The notes below the pieces were generated by a model. That model was not told the origin of the DNA. It made no database searches and saw only the letters and a list, made by a program, of their open reading frames with translations. Positions 8,351-16,817 of a stretch of 64,000 nt of DNA are shown here, in pieces. Both the position numbers and the translations under genes were made by a program. The DNA comes from Mycobacterium colombiense. Its GTDB lineage: Bacteria > Actinomycetota > Actinomycetes > Mycobacteriales > Mycobacteriaceae. How positions within the stretch are numbered: the first letter of the stretch is position 1; every line of letters starts with the position of its first letter. The DNA is taken from positions 62,001-126,000 of the forward strand of contig NZ_MBEI01000069.1 in the NCBI RefSeq assembly GCF_001953985.1, given 5' to 3'.

Positions 8351-9520
8351 TCAGCCCCGGGTTTCGATCTCGACACCGAATCGCTCACGGAATGGCCGGA
8401 ATTCGGCGTGCAGCGCGTCGAGGTCTTCGCCGATGTCGATCAGCAGCTGGGTGGAGTAGCGGAACTTGCCGTAGCGGTCGCCGCGGTTGTTGGCCAGGTA
8501 GTCGCGCATCGCCGATTCGGCCTCAGGCGTGAGTTTGCGTCCGGCGAACTCGTAATACCGGCGGACCGTTGCGATTTGATCGGCGACGAAGTCGGTGTAT
8601 CGGATGTGCAGGATGCGCGGATCGTCCACCATGGGGTTGGTCATGGTGTTGGCGACGCCATCGCGCGTCAACTCCAGATGCATCTTCGCCAGGGCGTGCA
8701 GGTCGACGGAACCGACCATGCCTTCGGCGATGTCGGCCATCATCATCGTGCGTGAGGCCGCGACCTGTACCGGGTCGCGGTGCAGCCAGACCAGGGTGGC
8801 GTCGGGGTAGGCGTCGAACATCTCCTTGAGCCGGAAGCCGTGAAACCCCTTCAGCACCCAGTACTTTCGGGGTCGTTGGTATTGCAGCTGTTGCAGCATG
8901 GCCTTGTGCAGCCGGTACTGCGCGGCCGGGTCGGTGGCCAGACCGCCGACCAGGGACTGCATGGGCACCCGCCACCACGCGGTCGGCGTCATCACCCGGA
9001 AGTCGAATGCCCAGGTGCGCTCGTCTTCGGGAAGACCGTCGCCCAGCATGTCGTTGTAGGGGTGGCTGTGCAACCACTTCGGCATCTTGGCGTTGATCTC
9101 ACGCCAGTCCGCGTCGGCGCGCGCCCGGCGGTCGTCATCGGGTGAGGCCAGCCCCGGCGGCGGGGAGGGATACATCACCTCCCAGAACCGCAGCGCGCGG
9201 GCCTGCGGGTCGACGGACATCAGGGCATGCATAAGTGTTGTCCCCGAACGGGGTTCGCCCGTGACGAACATCGGCGACTCGATCACCTCAGCACCGATCG
9301 GGTAGCGGTTGCGGTCTTCGATGAGTTCAAGGCGCGACGTCAGCAGCCAACGACACACCTGCGCGGCTTCGAAACGGCCGTCGGCATCCATGCCCAGACC
9401 GTTGAGGTGGTCGACGGCGACGGCGAAGCGCTCGGGCAGGGTGGGATCGCCGTAGTCGCGCAGCCCGGTCTCCGCCTCGGCGGCCGCGAGCATCTCCGCG
9501 GCGTCCAAACGTGTTGTCAC
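8351..9520 (-). CDS. Sulfotransferase family protein
   Basis: A 389-residue protein with the PAPS 5'-phosphosulfate loop GEPRSGTTLMHAL at residues 88-100 and the 3'-phosphate-binding region LVWLHRDPVQVAASRTMMMADI near residue 250. It matches the broad mycobacterial Sulfotransfer family acting on lipids, carbohydrates or sterols. It is predicted to move sulfate from PAPS to a hydroxyl acceptor. The start overlaps the upstream LLM oxidoreductase stop by 4 bp (ATGA). The combination of LLM monooxygenase, sulfotransferase and epimerase suggests oxidation followed by sulfation of one hydrophobic or glycosylated compound, but this is inference. Confidence 0.88.
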   Translation of the reverse strand: MTTRLDAAEMLAAAEAETGLRDYGDPTLPERFAVAVDHLNGLGMDADGRFEAAQVCRWLLTSRLELIEDRNRYPIGAEVIESPMFVTGEPRSGTTLMHALMSVDPQARALRFWEVMYPSPPPGLASPDDDRRARADADWREINAKMPKWLHSHPYNDMLGDGLPEDERTWAFDFRVMTPTAWWRVPMQSLVGGLATDPAAQYRLHKAMLQQLQYQRPRKYWVLKGFHGFRLKEMFDAYPDATLVWLHRDPVQVAASRTMMMADIAEGMVGSVDLHALAKMHLELTRDGVANTMTNPMVDDPRILHIRYTDFVADQIATVRRYYEFAGRKLTPEAESAMRDYLANNRGDRYGKFRYSTQLLIDIGEDLDALHAEFRPFRERFGVEIETRG

Positions 9521-10644
9521 GACAGGTCTCCACAGAGCCGCACCAGTTCGTCTTCGGCCGCGCGGACGTTGGCCGCCGAAACCTGCGCGTATTTCACGCC
9601 GGCCATGGCGCCGTAGTCGAGGATCTTGGGCACGCGCAGGCCGGCGTCGACGTATGTCTTGACGATCTTGGCGACCTCTTTCGGCGTGCCATGGGGTACG
9701 ACGGCCAGGACCATCTCGGGTCGCACTTTGTCCAGGAACTCCACGATCCGCTCCCGGGTGAGCACGGCGGGGTCGATGTCCTGGAATCCGCGCCAGCCCT
9801 CGCCCATGGGGTGCTCGAATCCGAAGTCGTGCAACGTCTTTGCGGAGACCTGCAGCAGAAAGGCCTTGACCAGGGGAGCCCGCAGGATCTCGGCGAGGGC
9901 GGCGTCATCCGCACCGATCAGGCACACCTGGATGAAGCACGGGGTGATCGCCATCGGGTCGCGGCCGGCGCGGTCTGCGGATGCCCTTACCGCGGAGAGC
10001 ATCTGGGCGTAGTGCTCGGGTGTCCAGGCGCCCGCGGGCCACCACCCGTCGGCGTACCGGCCCGCGATGTCGAGCATCCGTGGGCCACTGGCGCCGATCC
10101 AAATGGGGGGCACCCGACCCTCGTAGGGTTCGGTATCCAGGCGGGCATGGTGCAGCGAATAGAACTGGCCGTCGAAGTCGACCGGGCCGTCGCTGCGCCA
10201 CAGCAACTGGATCACCGCCAGCGCTTCCTCGAAGCGGCTGACCGAACGCGAGAAGTCGAAGCCGTAGGGCAGCGTGTTTTCGCTCTCGCCGCTGCCCAGC
10301 CCCAGGATGAAACGCCCCTCGGCGAGGTGATCGATGGTCAGCGCCGTCTGCGCGAGCATCGCGGGATGGCGGCGCACGGTGTCGACCACGGCGCTGACCA
10401 GCGGAACCCGCTCGGTCAGCACGGCCGCCGCCGCGGCCACCGCGAGCCCGTCCAGGTGGCGGTGCGGCGATGGCGAAGCGGCGGCCAGGTCGGTGAACTC
10501 GGGAGTCCAGATCGAGTCCGGCCAGAAGCTGACCATGTGGTCGGGCAGCCAGATTGAGTGGTACCGGCCGCTGTCGAGTCCCGCGAGCCCGGACAGGTCA
10601 AGGGGGAGAGTGGTGCGCAGGAACGCTGCGGGTTGAACGGTCAT
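9517..10644 (-). CDS. LLM class flavin/F420-dependent oxidoreductase
   Basis: A 375-residue luciferase-like TIM barrel. Segments visible are YHSIWLPDHMVSFWPDSIWT, the cofactor-region TALTIDHLAEGRFILGLGSGE (about residues 115-135), ENTLPYGFDFSRSVSRFEEALAV, PPIWIGASGPRMLDIAGRYADGWWPAG, and a C-terminal VVPHGTPKEVAKIVKTYVDAG. It looks more like the longer MER/coenzyme F420-type group than the neighbouring 270-residue LLM protein. First gene of the four-gene block; a 44-bp imperfect dyad overlaps its start codon (10642-10685). Substrate unknown. Confidence 0.88.
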   Translation of the reverse strand: MTVQPAAFLRTTLPLDLSGLAGLDSGRYHSIWLPDHMVSFWPDSIWTPEFTDLAAASPSPHRHLDGLAVAAAAAVLTERVPLVSAVVDTVRRHPAMLAQTALTIDHLAEGRFILGLGSGESENTLPYGFDFSRSVSRFEEALAVIQLLWRSDGPVDFDGQFYSLHHARLDTEPYEGRVPPIWIGASGPRMLDIAGRYADGWWPAGAWTPEHYAQMLSAVRASADRAGRDPMAITPCFIQVCLIGADDAALAEILRAPLVKAFLLQVSAKTLHDFGFEHPMGEGWRGFQDIDPAVLTRERIVEFLDKVRPEMVLAVVPHGTPKEVAKIVKTYVDAGLRVPKILDYGAMAGVKYAQVSAANVRAAEDELVRLCGDLS

Positions 10645-10685
10645 CGAGACATGATGCTAAGCACCTGCACAGCATCGTGTCGATG
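10642..10685. promoter_or_regulatory. Dyad over the start of the accessory block
   Basis: CATCGA-GACAT-GATGCT and AGCATC-GTG-TCGATG face each other across a 12-bp spacer, giving two nested pairs of 6-bp half-sites. The left arm includes the LLM start codon. It could be an operator or an RNA hairpin occluding translation initiation; no matching regulator is identified. Confidence 0.45.
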
Positions 10686-10727
10686 GTTTGGCGATTGCGC
10701 CGCACCGACCCGATCGGTTCGCACCCC

Positions 10728-10794
10728 GACCATTAGGTAATTCGAGAAAGCGCTAGCACATGGGCCAGCGCATTCGAAGCCACACCTAATGGTC
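10728..10794. repeat. 67-bp three-tier inverted repeat downstream of ino1
   Basis: An 11-bp perfect outer stem (GACCATTAGGT with ACCTAATGGTC) encloses a 5-bp stem (TTCGA/TCGAA) and a second 5-bp stem (GCGCT/AGCGC), separated by small internal loops, with a 12-nt apical loop. It lies 56 bp beyond the ino1 stop, in the right place for the ino1 transcription terminator, though without a U-tract. It also marks the boundary of the block absent from the M. tuberculosis order, so a mobile-element remnant is an alternative. Confidence 0.7.
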
Positions 10795-10849
10795 CGGAGC
10801 GCTACCGTGTCGGAAATCCGGGCGCAGGCGACCGGTCGAACGTCGGGCC

Positions 10850-11947
10850 TTAGCCCGAGATGATGAACTCTTCGAGCTGGGTGCGCGCGACGTCGTCGGG
10901 CAGCTGCTGCGGCGGGCTCTTCATCAGGTACGCCGACGCCGGGATCACCGGGCCGCCGATGCCGCGGTCCTTCGCGATCTTGGCGGCACGCACCGCGTCG
11001 ATGATGACGCCCGCGGAGTTCGGCGAGTCCCACACCTCGAGCTTGTACTCCAGGTTCAGCGGCACATCACCGAAGGCGCGGCCTTCCAGCCGCACGTAGG
11101 CCCACTTGCGGTCGTCGAGCCAGCCGACGTGATCGGACGGGCCGATGTGCACGTCGCGCGTCTTGAACTCGCGCTGCACGTTGGACGTCACGGCCTGCGT
11201 CTTGGAGATCTTCTTGGACTCCAGGCGCTCGCGCTCGAGCATGTTGAGGAAGTCCATGTTGCCGCCGACGTTGAGCTGCATGGTGCGGTCCAGCTGCACG
11301 CCACGGTCCTCGAACAGCTTGGCCATCACGCGGTGGGTGATGGTCGCGCCGACCTGGCTCTTGATGTCGTCGCCCACGATCGGCACGCCGGCGTCGGCGA
11401 ACTTCTTGGCCCACACCGGGTCCGAGGCGATGAACACCGGCAGCGCGTTGACGAACGCCACGCCCGCGTCGATGGCGCACTGGGCGTAGAACTTGTCGGC
11501 CTCTTCGGAGCCGACCGGCAGGTAGGAGACCAGGACGTCGACGTTGGCCTCGCGCAGCGCCTGGACCACGTCGACGGCCTCGACGTCGGACACCTCGATG
11601 GTGTCGGCGTAGTACTTGCCGATGCCGTCCAGCGTCGGGCCGCGCTGCACCGTCACGTTGGTGGGCGGCACGTCGGCGATCTTGATGGTGTTGTTCTCCG
11701 ACGCGAAGATCGCCTCGGACAGGTCGAAGCCCACCTTCTTGGCGTCCACGTCGAACGCCGCGACGAACTTCACGTCGCGGACGTGGTACTGACCGAACTT
11801 CACGTGCATCAAGCCGGGCACGGTGCTGTTCGCGTCGGCGTCGTAGTAGTACTGCACGCCCTGAACCAGCGAAGACGCGCAGTTACCGACGCCGACAATG
11901 GCGACTCGTACCTCCGTCGACGCCTGCGGCGCGTTCTGCTCACTCAT
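10850..11947 (-). CDS. ino1: Inositol-1-phosphate synthase
   Basis: A 365-residue protein closely resembling mycobacterial Ino1 (Rv0046c). It has an N-terminal Rossmann segment VRVAIVGVGNCASSLVQGVQYYYD, the conserved VLVSYLPVGSEEADKFYAQCA, FVNALPVFIASDP, GDDIKSQVGATITHRVMAKLFEDRG and NVGGNMDFLNMLERERLESKKISKT. It converts glucose-6-phosphate to 1L-myo-inositol-1-phosphate with catalytic NAD+, the entry to phosphatidylinositol, PIMs, LAM and mycothiol. It is cytosolic and a single gene in the region. The PadR gene lies 51 bp upstream on the same strand, as in M. tuberculosis. Confidence 0.97.
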   Translation of the reverse strand: MSEQNAPQASTEVRVAIVGVGNCASSLVQGVQYYYDADANSTVPGLMHVKFGQYHVRDVKFVAAFDVDAKKVGFDLSEAIFASENNTIKIADVPPTNVTVQRGPTLDGIGKYYADTIEVSDVEAVDVVQALREANVDVLVSYLPVGSEEADKFYAQCAIDAGVAFVNALPVFIASDPVWAKKFADAGVPIVGDDIKSQVGATITHRVMAKLFEDRGVQLDRTMQLNVGGNMDFLNMLERERLESKKISKTQAVTSNVQREFKTRDVHIGPSDHVGWLDDRKWAYVRLEGRAFGDVPLNLEYKLEVWDSPNSAGVIIDAVRAAKIAKDRGIGGPVIPASAYLMKSPPQQLPDDVARTQLEEFIISG

Positions 11948-11998
11948 ATGGGCGTTCTCCTAACCTCTAACCACTGGGATGCTGGGTTGTGCAGGGAT

Positions 11999-12550
11999 TT
12001 ACGTTTGCTCGGAGAGGCCGGGCATAGCCCGCTCCGCAGCAATGAGCTCGTTGAGCCACTTGACTTCGCGCTCACTGGACTCGAGCCCCAATTGATGAAG
12101 CTGACGGGTGTAGCGGTCGAACGAGCTACTGGCCCGCGCAACGGCTTCGCGCAGGCCCTCCCGTCGTTCCTCGACCTGACGGCGGCGGCCTTCCAGAATG
12201 CGCATCCGCGCCTCTGCCGGAGTCCGGTTGAAGAACGCCAGGTGTACCCCGAAGCCGTCGTCGGTGTAGTTGTGCGGACCGGTGTCGGCCACCAGCTCAC
12301 CGAAGCGCCGGCGGCCCTCGTCGGTCAGCTGGTAGACGCGCCGGGCCCGCCGGACCGGCGTCCCGGCCGGGGCGGCATCCTCGGCAATCAACCCCTCGGC
12401 CTGCATGCGCCGCAGGGCGGGGTAGAGCGATCCGTACGAAAACGCCCGGAACGCACCGAGGAGACCGGTCAGCCGCTTGCGCAACTCGTAGCCGTGCATG
12501 GGCGACTCGATCAGGAGACCCAGGATGGCGAGCTCCAGCAATCGAATCAC
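11999..12550 (-). CDS. PadR family regulator (Rv0047c-like)
   Basis: A 183-residue protein with the PadR winged helix at residues 1-85: LLELAILGLLIESPMHGYEL, RKRLTGLLGAFRAFSYGSLY, PALRRMQAEGLI, then the wing RRARRVYQLTDEGRRRF. The C-terminal half (residues 100-180) is a long helical, charged dimerisation region like the Vir_act_alpha_C domain. PadR proteins are usually autorepressors responding to small aromatic or toxic ligands. It directly precedes ino1 in the same direction, 51 bp apart, so control of ino1 is possible. The 5' gap contains an A/T-rich segment and a short TATCG dyad. Confidence 0.92.
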   Translation of the reverse strand: MIRLLELAILGLLIESPMHGYELRKRLTGLLGAFRAFSYGSLYPALRRMQAEGLIAEDAAPAGTPVRRARRVYQLTDEGRRRFGELVADTGPHNYTDDGFGVHLAFFNRTPAEARMRILEGRRRQVEERREGLREAVARASSSFDRYTRQLHQLGLESSEREVKWLNELIAAERAMPGLSEQT

Positions 12551-12606
12551 CTCCCTGAAAAAGATTTGCGTGGCTGGTTACGACGGTTCGACGCCTCGCG
12601 CAATCG

Positions 12607-12619
12607 TATCGTCTCGATA
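12607..12619. promoter_or_regulatory. Short dyad TATCG-TCT-CGATA upstream of padR
   Basis: 5-bp arms within an AT-rich patch 57 bp upstream of the PadR start, where its promoter should lie. The arms are too short for a firm operator call; offered as the best candidate PadR site. Confidence 0.3.
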
Positions 12620-12679
12620 TATTAGCCACAACACCACTGACTGTTGGTTTGTCGTTCGTCACAGTGCAAGGTGTGAAAT

Positions 12680-12699
12680 AAGCCCCCGGGACCGGGCTT
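12680..12699 (-). terminator. Hairpin terminator at the end of the DUF1707 gene
   Basis: On the minus strand AAGCCC and GGGCTT arms enclose an 8-nt GC-rich loop and are followed by ATTTCAC. The hairpin begins at the stop codon and separates the DUF1707 gene from padR. The T-tract is short, as usual in mycobacteria. Confidence 0.5.
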
Positions 12700-13541
12700 T
12701 ACGTGGGCAGACTCATCTGCTTGACGGTGCCGTCGCCCGCGAAGGTGATATGCCCGCCGCCGTAATCGCTCGAGACATAGAGCGACAGCGAGAGCGCACC
12801 CGGTGTGGTCGGGTCGGTGGCCGGCTCGATGATCAGGTACGTGGATTTCACGTCGGACGGCCTCATGTGCAGCGTTTCCGGGGCGCCGCGCATGATGCCG
12901 ACGGTCTTCGTCACGTCGAATTTGCTCAGGTCGACGGGAGCCGGCGCGTCCGAGGAACTCTTGGCCGAACTGGTCGGATCGCCCCAGCCGCCGCGGTAGG
13001 TGTAGGCCAGCATCCGGCGGTCGTCGGAGGGGTCCTGGCGGTCCAACACCGCGTAGGTCGGGTAGATCACCAACCGATAGCCGACGGTGTCGCCCAGACG
13101 CTTGCGCATCTGCTCGAACAGCCCGGTGAGGCCGCCGACCGAGTGCAGCTGTGTGGGCGGCGTCAGCACCACGGCGCTGACTCCGTCGGGCTTGGCCCCG
13201 GGATCGGTGGTGAAGTCCAGCGGCGAGCGCGTGTTCCCGTACAGCCCCCAGCCGATGCCCACTCCCAGCAACACCGACACCACGAAGGCGGCGGCCGGCA
13301 CTCCCCACCCGCCGACTCGAGGCAGCTTGGGCCGCGAGTCGAGGGCGGGCAGTTGCCGCCCGGCGTTGATCTGCAGGTCGGTCACCAGGGCGTGCAAATC
13401 GCCCATCGTCACCGCCTTGGTGGCCGCGCTGACCCGCTCCCGGTGCTCTTCGGCGGAGAGCTCGCCGTCGGCCAGGGCGTCATCGAGGACCGTGCAGGTG
13501 TCTTGGCGGTCGCTGTCCTTGGCGCGGGTCGTCGTCGTCAC
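12699..13541 (-). CDS. DUF1707 domain membrane protein (Rv0048c-like)
   Basis: Begins at GTG 13541, behind a clear GGAGG 4-5 bases upstream; 280 residues. The N-terminal 15-60 region is a DUF1707/SHOCT-like module (VLDDALADGELSAEEHRERV, AATKAVTMGDLHALVTDLQ). One TM helix follows (AAAFVVSVLLGVGIGWGLYG, about residues 95-115), then an extracytoplasmic domain of about 165 residues containing VKSTYLIIEPATDP and a C-terminal lipid-binding-like beta region. No enzymatic motif is seen. It matches Rv0048c in position and topology. A longer reading to 13745 would overlap the divergent gene and adds unlikely sequence, so it was rejected. Confidence 0.82.
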   Translation of the reverse strand: MTTTTRAKDSDRQDTCTVLDDALADGELSAEEHRERVSAATKAVTMGDLHALVTDLQINAGRQLPALDSRPKLPRVGGWGVPAAAFVVSVLLGVGIGWGLYGNTRSPLDFTTDPGAKPDGVSAVVLTPPTQLHSVGGLTGLFEQMRKRLGDTVGYRLVIYPTYAVLDRQDPSDDRRMLAYTYRGGWGDPTSSAKSSSDAPAPVDLSKFDVTKTVGIMRGAPETLHMRPSDVKSTYLIIEPATDPTTPGALSLSLYVSSDYGGGHITFAGDGTVKQMSLPT

Positions 13542-13696
13542 CCCGCCTCCCAGCGGTGCCCCGAGCCATTTCGCCACGGGGATGATCGTAGAAGTCCGAG
13601 GCCGGTTTGGCGCAGAAACCACTCCCGATTGCCCGGCACGGACCGCCACGGAACGTTGCGTATCACTGGTCGGGATGGCGACGTACTCTGGTGGGC

Positions 13697-14131
13697 GTGC
13701 GACTGCAGCGACAAGTGGTGGACTACGCGCTCCGGCGGCGCTCACTGCTGTCCGAGGTGTACTCGGGCCGCACCGGTGTGTCCGAGGTTTGTGACGCGAA
13801 CCCGTATCTGCTGCGCGCCGCCAAGTTTCACGGCAAACCGAGTCAGGTCATGTGCCCGATCTGCCGCAAGGAGCAGCTGACGCTGGTGTCGTGGGTGTTC
13901 GGCGAGCACCTCGGTGCCGTGTCTGGCTCGGCGCGCACGGCCGAAGAATTGGTGATGCTGGCAACCCGCTTCGAGGAGTTCGCCGTCCACGTGGTTGAGG
14001 TTTGCCGGACCTGCAGCTGGAACCATCTCGTCAAGTCCTATGTGCTCGGCGCGGCGCGCACGGCGCCTCCTCCCAGAGGCACCGGACGCACGCGGACGGC
14101 GCGCGACAACGCCCGCACGGCCATTGAATAA
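13697..14131 (+). CDS. DUF5318 family protein (Rv0049-like)
   Basis: Begins at GTG 13697 (VRLQRQVVDYALRRRSLLSE); 144 residues. Contains CPICRKEQLTLVSWVFGEHL and a later CRTCSWNH, a pair of CxxC motifs that could hold one zinc ion, with VSEVCDANPYLLRAAKFHG before them. It is strongly similar, as remembered, to Rv0049 of M. tuberculosis, a conserved actinobacterial protein of unknown role always next to ponA1. The last codons overlap the TTG start of ponA1 by 8 bp, so the two are translationally coupled; a role connected with cell-wall synthesis or division is inferred from this linkage only. Confidence 0.88.
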   Translation: MRLQRQVVDYALRRRSLLSEVYSGRTGVSEVCDANPYLLRAAKFHGKPSQVMCPICRKEQLTLVSWVFGEHLGAVSGSARTAEELVMLATRFEEFAVHVVEVCRTCSWNHLVKSYVLGAARTAPPPRGTGRTRTARDNARTAIE

Positions 14132-16817
14132 CGAAGGACGCCACAACCAGTCGTCCGGCGACCAACGTGGTCCAGCGACTGAGCATGTAGGCAATCAGAG
14201 TTCTGACAAGCGCCCGGAGCCCGACCGTCCGGACGCCGGTCGTCGGGATCCCGAACGCCGAGAGGCGCCGCCGACGATCAACCGCCGCCGTAAGGCCCCG
14301 CCCGACGATCGGCTGACGACGATCCTGCCGCCGGTCCAGGACGACCGGGCGCCCCGGCGCTCCGATCCCATCGAGGAAGTCAAGGCCGCGCTGGCCGGCC
14401 CCCCGTCGACCCCCTCGCGACGGGACGCGCTCGACGAGGTCAAGGCCGCACTGGACGGCCGGGGCCCGACGGCCGCCCGGCGCGAGCGGGCCGGCCTCGG
14501 TGGTGGTCCACCGGGTGGGCCGCCCCCACCGCCCCGGCGGCCCGGACGCCCGGGAGGACCCGCCGGTCCCGGCGGGCTGCCCGTCCCACCCTGGCGCGAC
14601 TGGGCCTGGACCGAGCAGATCAACTGGCTGTGGGTGCGGCGAGGGGCGTACATTAGCGCGGCCGTGCTGGTGCTGTTGCCGATCGTCACGTTCGCGATGG
14701 CCTACTTCATCGTCGACATCCCCAAGCCGGGTGACCTTCGCACCAACCAGGTTTCGACGATCCTGGCCAGCGACGGGTCAGAGATCGCCAAGATCATCCC
14801 GCCGGAGGGCAATCGGGTCGACGTCAACATCAACCAAGTTCCCGTGCATGTGCGCCAGGCGGTGATCGCCGCCGAAGACCGCAATTTCTACTCGAACCCG
14901 GGGTTCGATTTCAGCGGTTTCGTGCGCGCGGTGAACAACAACCTCTTCGGCAGCGGTGATCTGCAGGGCGGGTCGACGATCACCCAGCAGTATGTGAAGA
15001 ACGCGCTGGTCGGTTCGGCCCAGCACGGGGTCAGCGGCCTGATGCGCAAGGCCAAGGAACTCGTCATCGCCACCAAGATGTCGGGGGAGTGGTCGAAAGA
15101 CGATGTGCTGCAGGCCTATCTGAACATCATTTATTTCGGCCGGGGCGCCTACGGGATCTCGGCCGCCGCCAAGGCCTACTTCAACAAACCCGTCGAGCAG
15201 CTCACGGTTTCCGAGGGCGCACTGCTGGCCGCGCTGATCCGGCGCCCGTCCTCGCTGGACCCGGCGGTCGATCCGCAGGGCGCGCGTGCCCGCTGGGCGT
15301 GGGTGCTCGACGGCATGGTGGAAACCAAGGCGCTGGCTTCGAGTGATCGTTCTTCGCAGCAGTTCCCGCCGACCGTGCCGCCGGATCAGGCGCGCGCGCA
15401 GAACCAGACGACCGGGCCCAACGGGCTGATCGAACGCCAGGTGACCAGAGAGTTGATGGAGCTGTTCAACATCGACGAGCGGACTCTGAACACCCAGGGC
15501 CTGCAGGTCACCACGACCATCGACCCGAAGGCCCAGCAGGCGGCGGAGAAGGCGGTGTCGAAGTACCTCGACGGCCAAGACCCCGATATGCGTTCGGCCG
15601 CAGTGTCGGTCGATCCGCACGACGGCGCGATACGCGCCTACTTCGGCGGCACCGACGCCAACGGGTTCGACTTCGCTCAGGCCGGGCTGCAGACCGGGTC
15701 GTCGTTCAAGGTGTTCTGCCTCATCGCCGCGCTCGAGCAGGGGATCGGCCTGGGCTTCCAGGTGGACAGCTCGCCGCTGACCGTCGATGGCATCAAGATC
15801 ACCAACGTCGAGGGCGAGAGCTGCGGGACCTGCAACATCGCCCAGGCGCTCAAGATGTCGTTGAACACCTCCTACTACCGGCTGATGCTCAAGCTGAAGG
15901 GCGGCCCGCAGGCCGTCGCCGACGCAGCGCACCAAGCCGGCATCGCGACCAGCTTCCCCGGCGTCGACCACACCCTGTCCGAGGACGGCAAGGGCGGACC
16001 ACCCAACAACGGAGTTGTGCTGGGCCAGTATCAAACCCGGGTGTTCGACATGGCCTCGGCGTACGCCACGCTAGCGGCCTCCGGCGTCTATCACCGTCCG
16101 CACTTCGTGCAGAAGGTCGTCAACTCCGACGGCCAGGTCCTATTCGACGCCGCCAACTCCGACAACAAGACCGAGCAGCGCATCCCCAAGGCCGTCGCCG
16201 ACAACACCACCGCGGCCATGGTGCCGATCGCCTCCTATTCGCGCGGCCACGCCCTGGCCGGCGGCCGGCCGTCGGCGGCCAAGACCGGCACCACCCAGCT
16301 CGGTGACACCACCTCGAACAAGGACGCCTGGATGGTGGGCTACACGCCGTCGCTGTCGACGGCGGTGTGGGTGGGCACCGCCAAGGGCGATAGCCCGCTG
16401 GTAACGGCTTCGGGCGGACCGGTTTACGGCTCGGGGCTGCCGTCGGACATCTGGAAGTCCACCATGGACGGCGCGCTCAAGGGCACGTCCAACGAATCCT
16501 TCCCCAAGCCGACCGAGATCGGCGGTTACGCGGGCGTGCCCGCGGCACCCCCGCCGCCCCCGCCGCCGTCGGAGACCGTCATCCAGCCCACCATCGAAGT
16601 GGCGCCGGGCATCACCATTCCCGTCGGTCCGCCCACGACGATCACCGCGGCGCCACCGGCTCCCGCCGGCCCGCCGGGTGGCCCGGAGCCGGGTGGCCCG
16701 CCTGGTGGCCCGTTCGGCGCCCCGCCTGGTGGCCCGTTTGGTGGCCCGCCGTTTGGTGGCCCGCCGGGTGGTGGCGTCCCGCCGGGTGGACCCCAAGCGC
16801 CGCCGCCGCCACCGTGA
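14124..16817 (+). CDS. ponA1: Bifunctional class A penicillin-binding protein PonA1
   Basis: Probable TTG start at 14124 gives 897 residues beginning LNNEGRHNQSSGDQ, which mirrors the MNSDGRHHQSS start of the extended M. tuberculosis PonA1. Order: a disordered Pro/Arg-rich cytoplasmic tail (about 1-170), one TM helix (AAVLVLLPIVTFAMAYFIVD), a GT51 transglycosylase with Glu in VIAAEDRNFYSNPGFDF and QGGSTITQQYVKNAL, then a transpeptidase with SxxK in TGSSFKVF (about residue 525), SLN in MSLNTSYY and KTGTT. The C-terminus is Pro/Gly-rich with repeated GGPPGGP-like units (16660-16815). It polymerises and cross-links peptidoglycan outside the membrane. It follows the DUF5318 gene with overlap and overlaps the GT87 gene by 4 bp. 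Confidence 0.95.
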   Translation: MNNEGRHNQSSGDQRGPATEHVGNQSSDKRPEPDRPDAGRRDPERREAPPTINRRRKAPPDDRLTTILPPVQDDRAPRRSDPIEEVKAALAGPPSTPSRRDALDEVKAALDGRGPTAARRERAGLGGGPPGGPPPPPRRPGRPGGPAGPGGLPVPPWRDWAWTEQINWLWVRRGAYISAAVLVLLPIVTFAMAYFIVDIPKPGDLRTNQVSTILASDGSEIAKIIPPEGNRVDVNINQVPVHVRQAVIAAEDRNFYSNPGFDFSGFVRAVNNNLFGSGDLQGGSTITQQYVKNALVGSAQHGVSGLMRKAKELVIATKMSGEWSKDDVLQAYLNIIYFGRGAYGISAAAKAYFNKPVEQLTVSEGALLAALIRRPSSLDPAVDPQGARARWAWVLDGMVETKALASSDRSSQQFPPTVPPDQARAQNQTTGPNGLIERQVTRELMELFNIDERTLNTQGLQVTTTIDPKAQQAAEKAVSKYLDGQDPDMRSAAVSVDPHDGAIRAYFGGTDANGFDFAQAGLQTGSSFKVFCLIAALEQGIGLGFQVDSSPLTVDGIKITNVEGESCGTCNIAQALKMSLNTSYYRLMLKLKGGPQAVADAAHQAGIATSFPGVDHTLSEDGKGGPPNNGVVLGQYQTRVFDMASAYATLAASGVYHRPHFVQKVVNSDGQVLFDAANSDNKTEQRIPKAVADNTTAAMVPIASYSRGHALAGGRPSAAKTGTTQLGDTTSNKDAWMVGYTPSLSTAVWVGTAKGDSPLVTASGGPVYGSGLPSDIWKSTMDGALKGTSNESFPKPTEIGGYAGVPAAPPPPPPPSETVIQPTIEVAPGITIPVGPPTTITAAPPAPAGPPGGPEPGGPPGGPFGAPPGGPFGGPPFGGPPGGGVPPGGPQAPPPPP

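Noticed and set aside
11129..12625. 498-codon plus-strand frame over ino1 and padR
   Set aside because: Antisense shadow with His/Val/Asp-rich composition; the minus-strand genes are clear family members.
14778..16034. 418-codon minus frame inside ponA1
   Set aside because: Shadow of the ponA1 reading frame without any recognisable domain.
16660..16815. Gly/Pro repeat at the end of ponA1 as an independent repeat element
   Set aside because: It is in frame, codes for the normal Pro/Gly-rich PonA1 tail, and needs no separate explanation.
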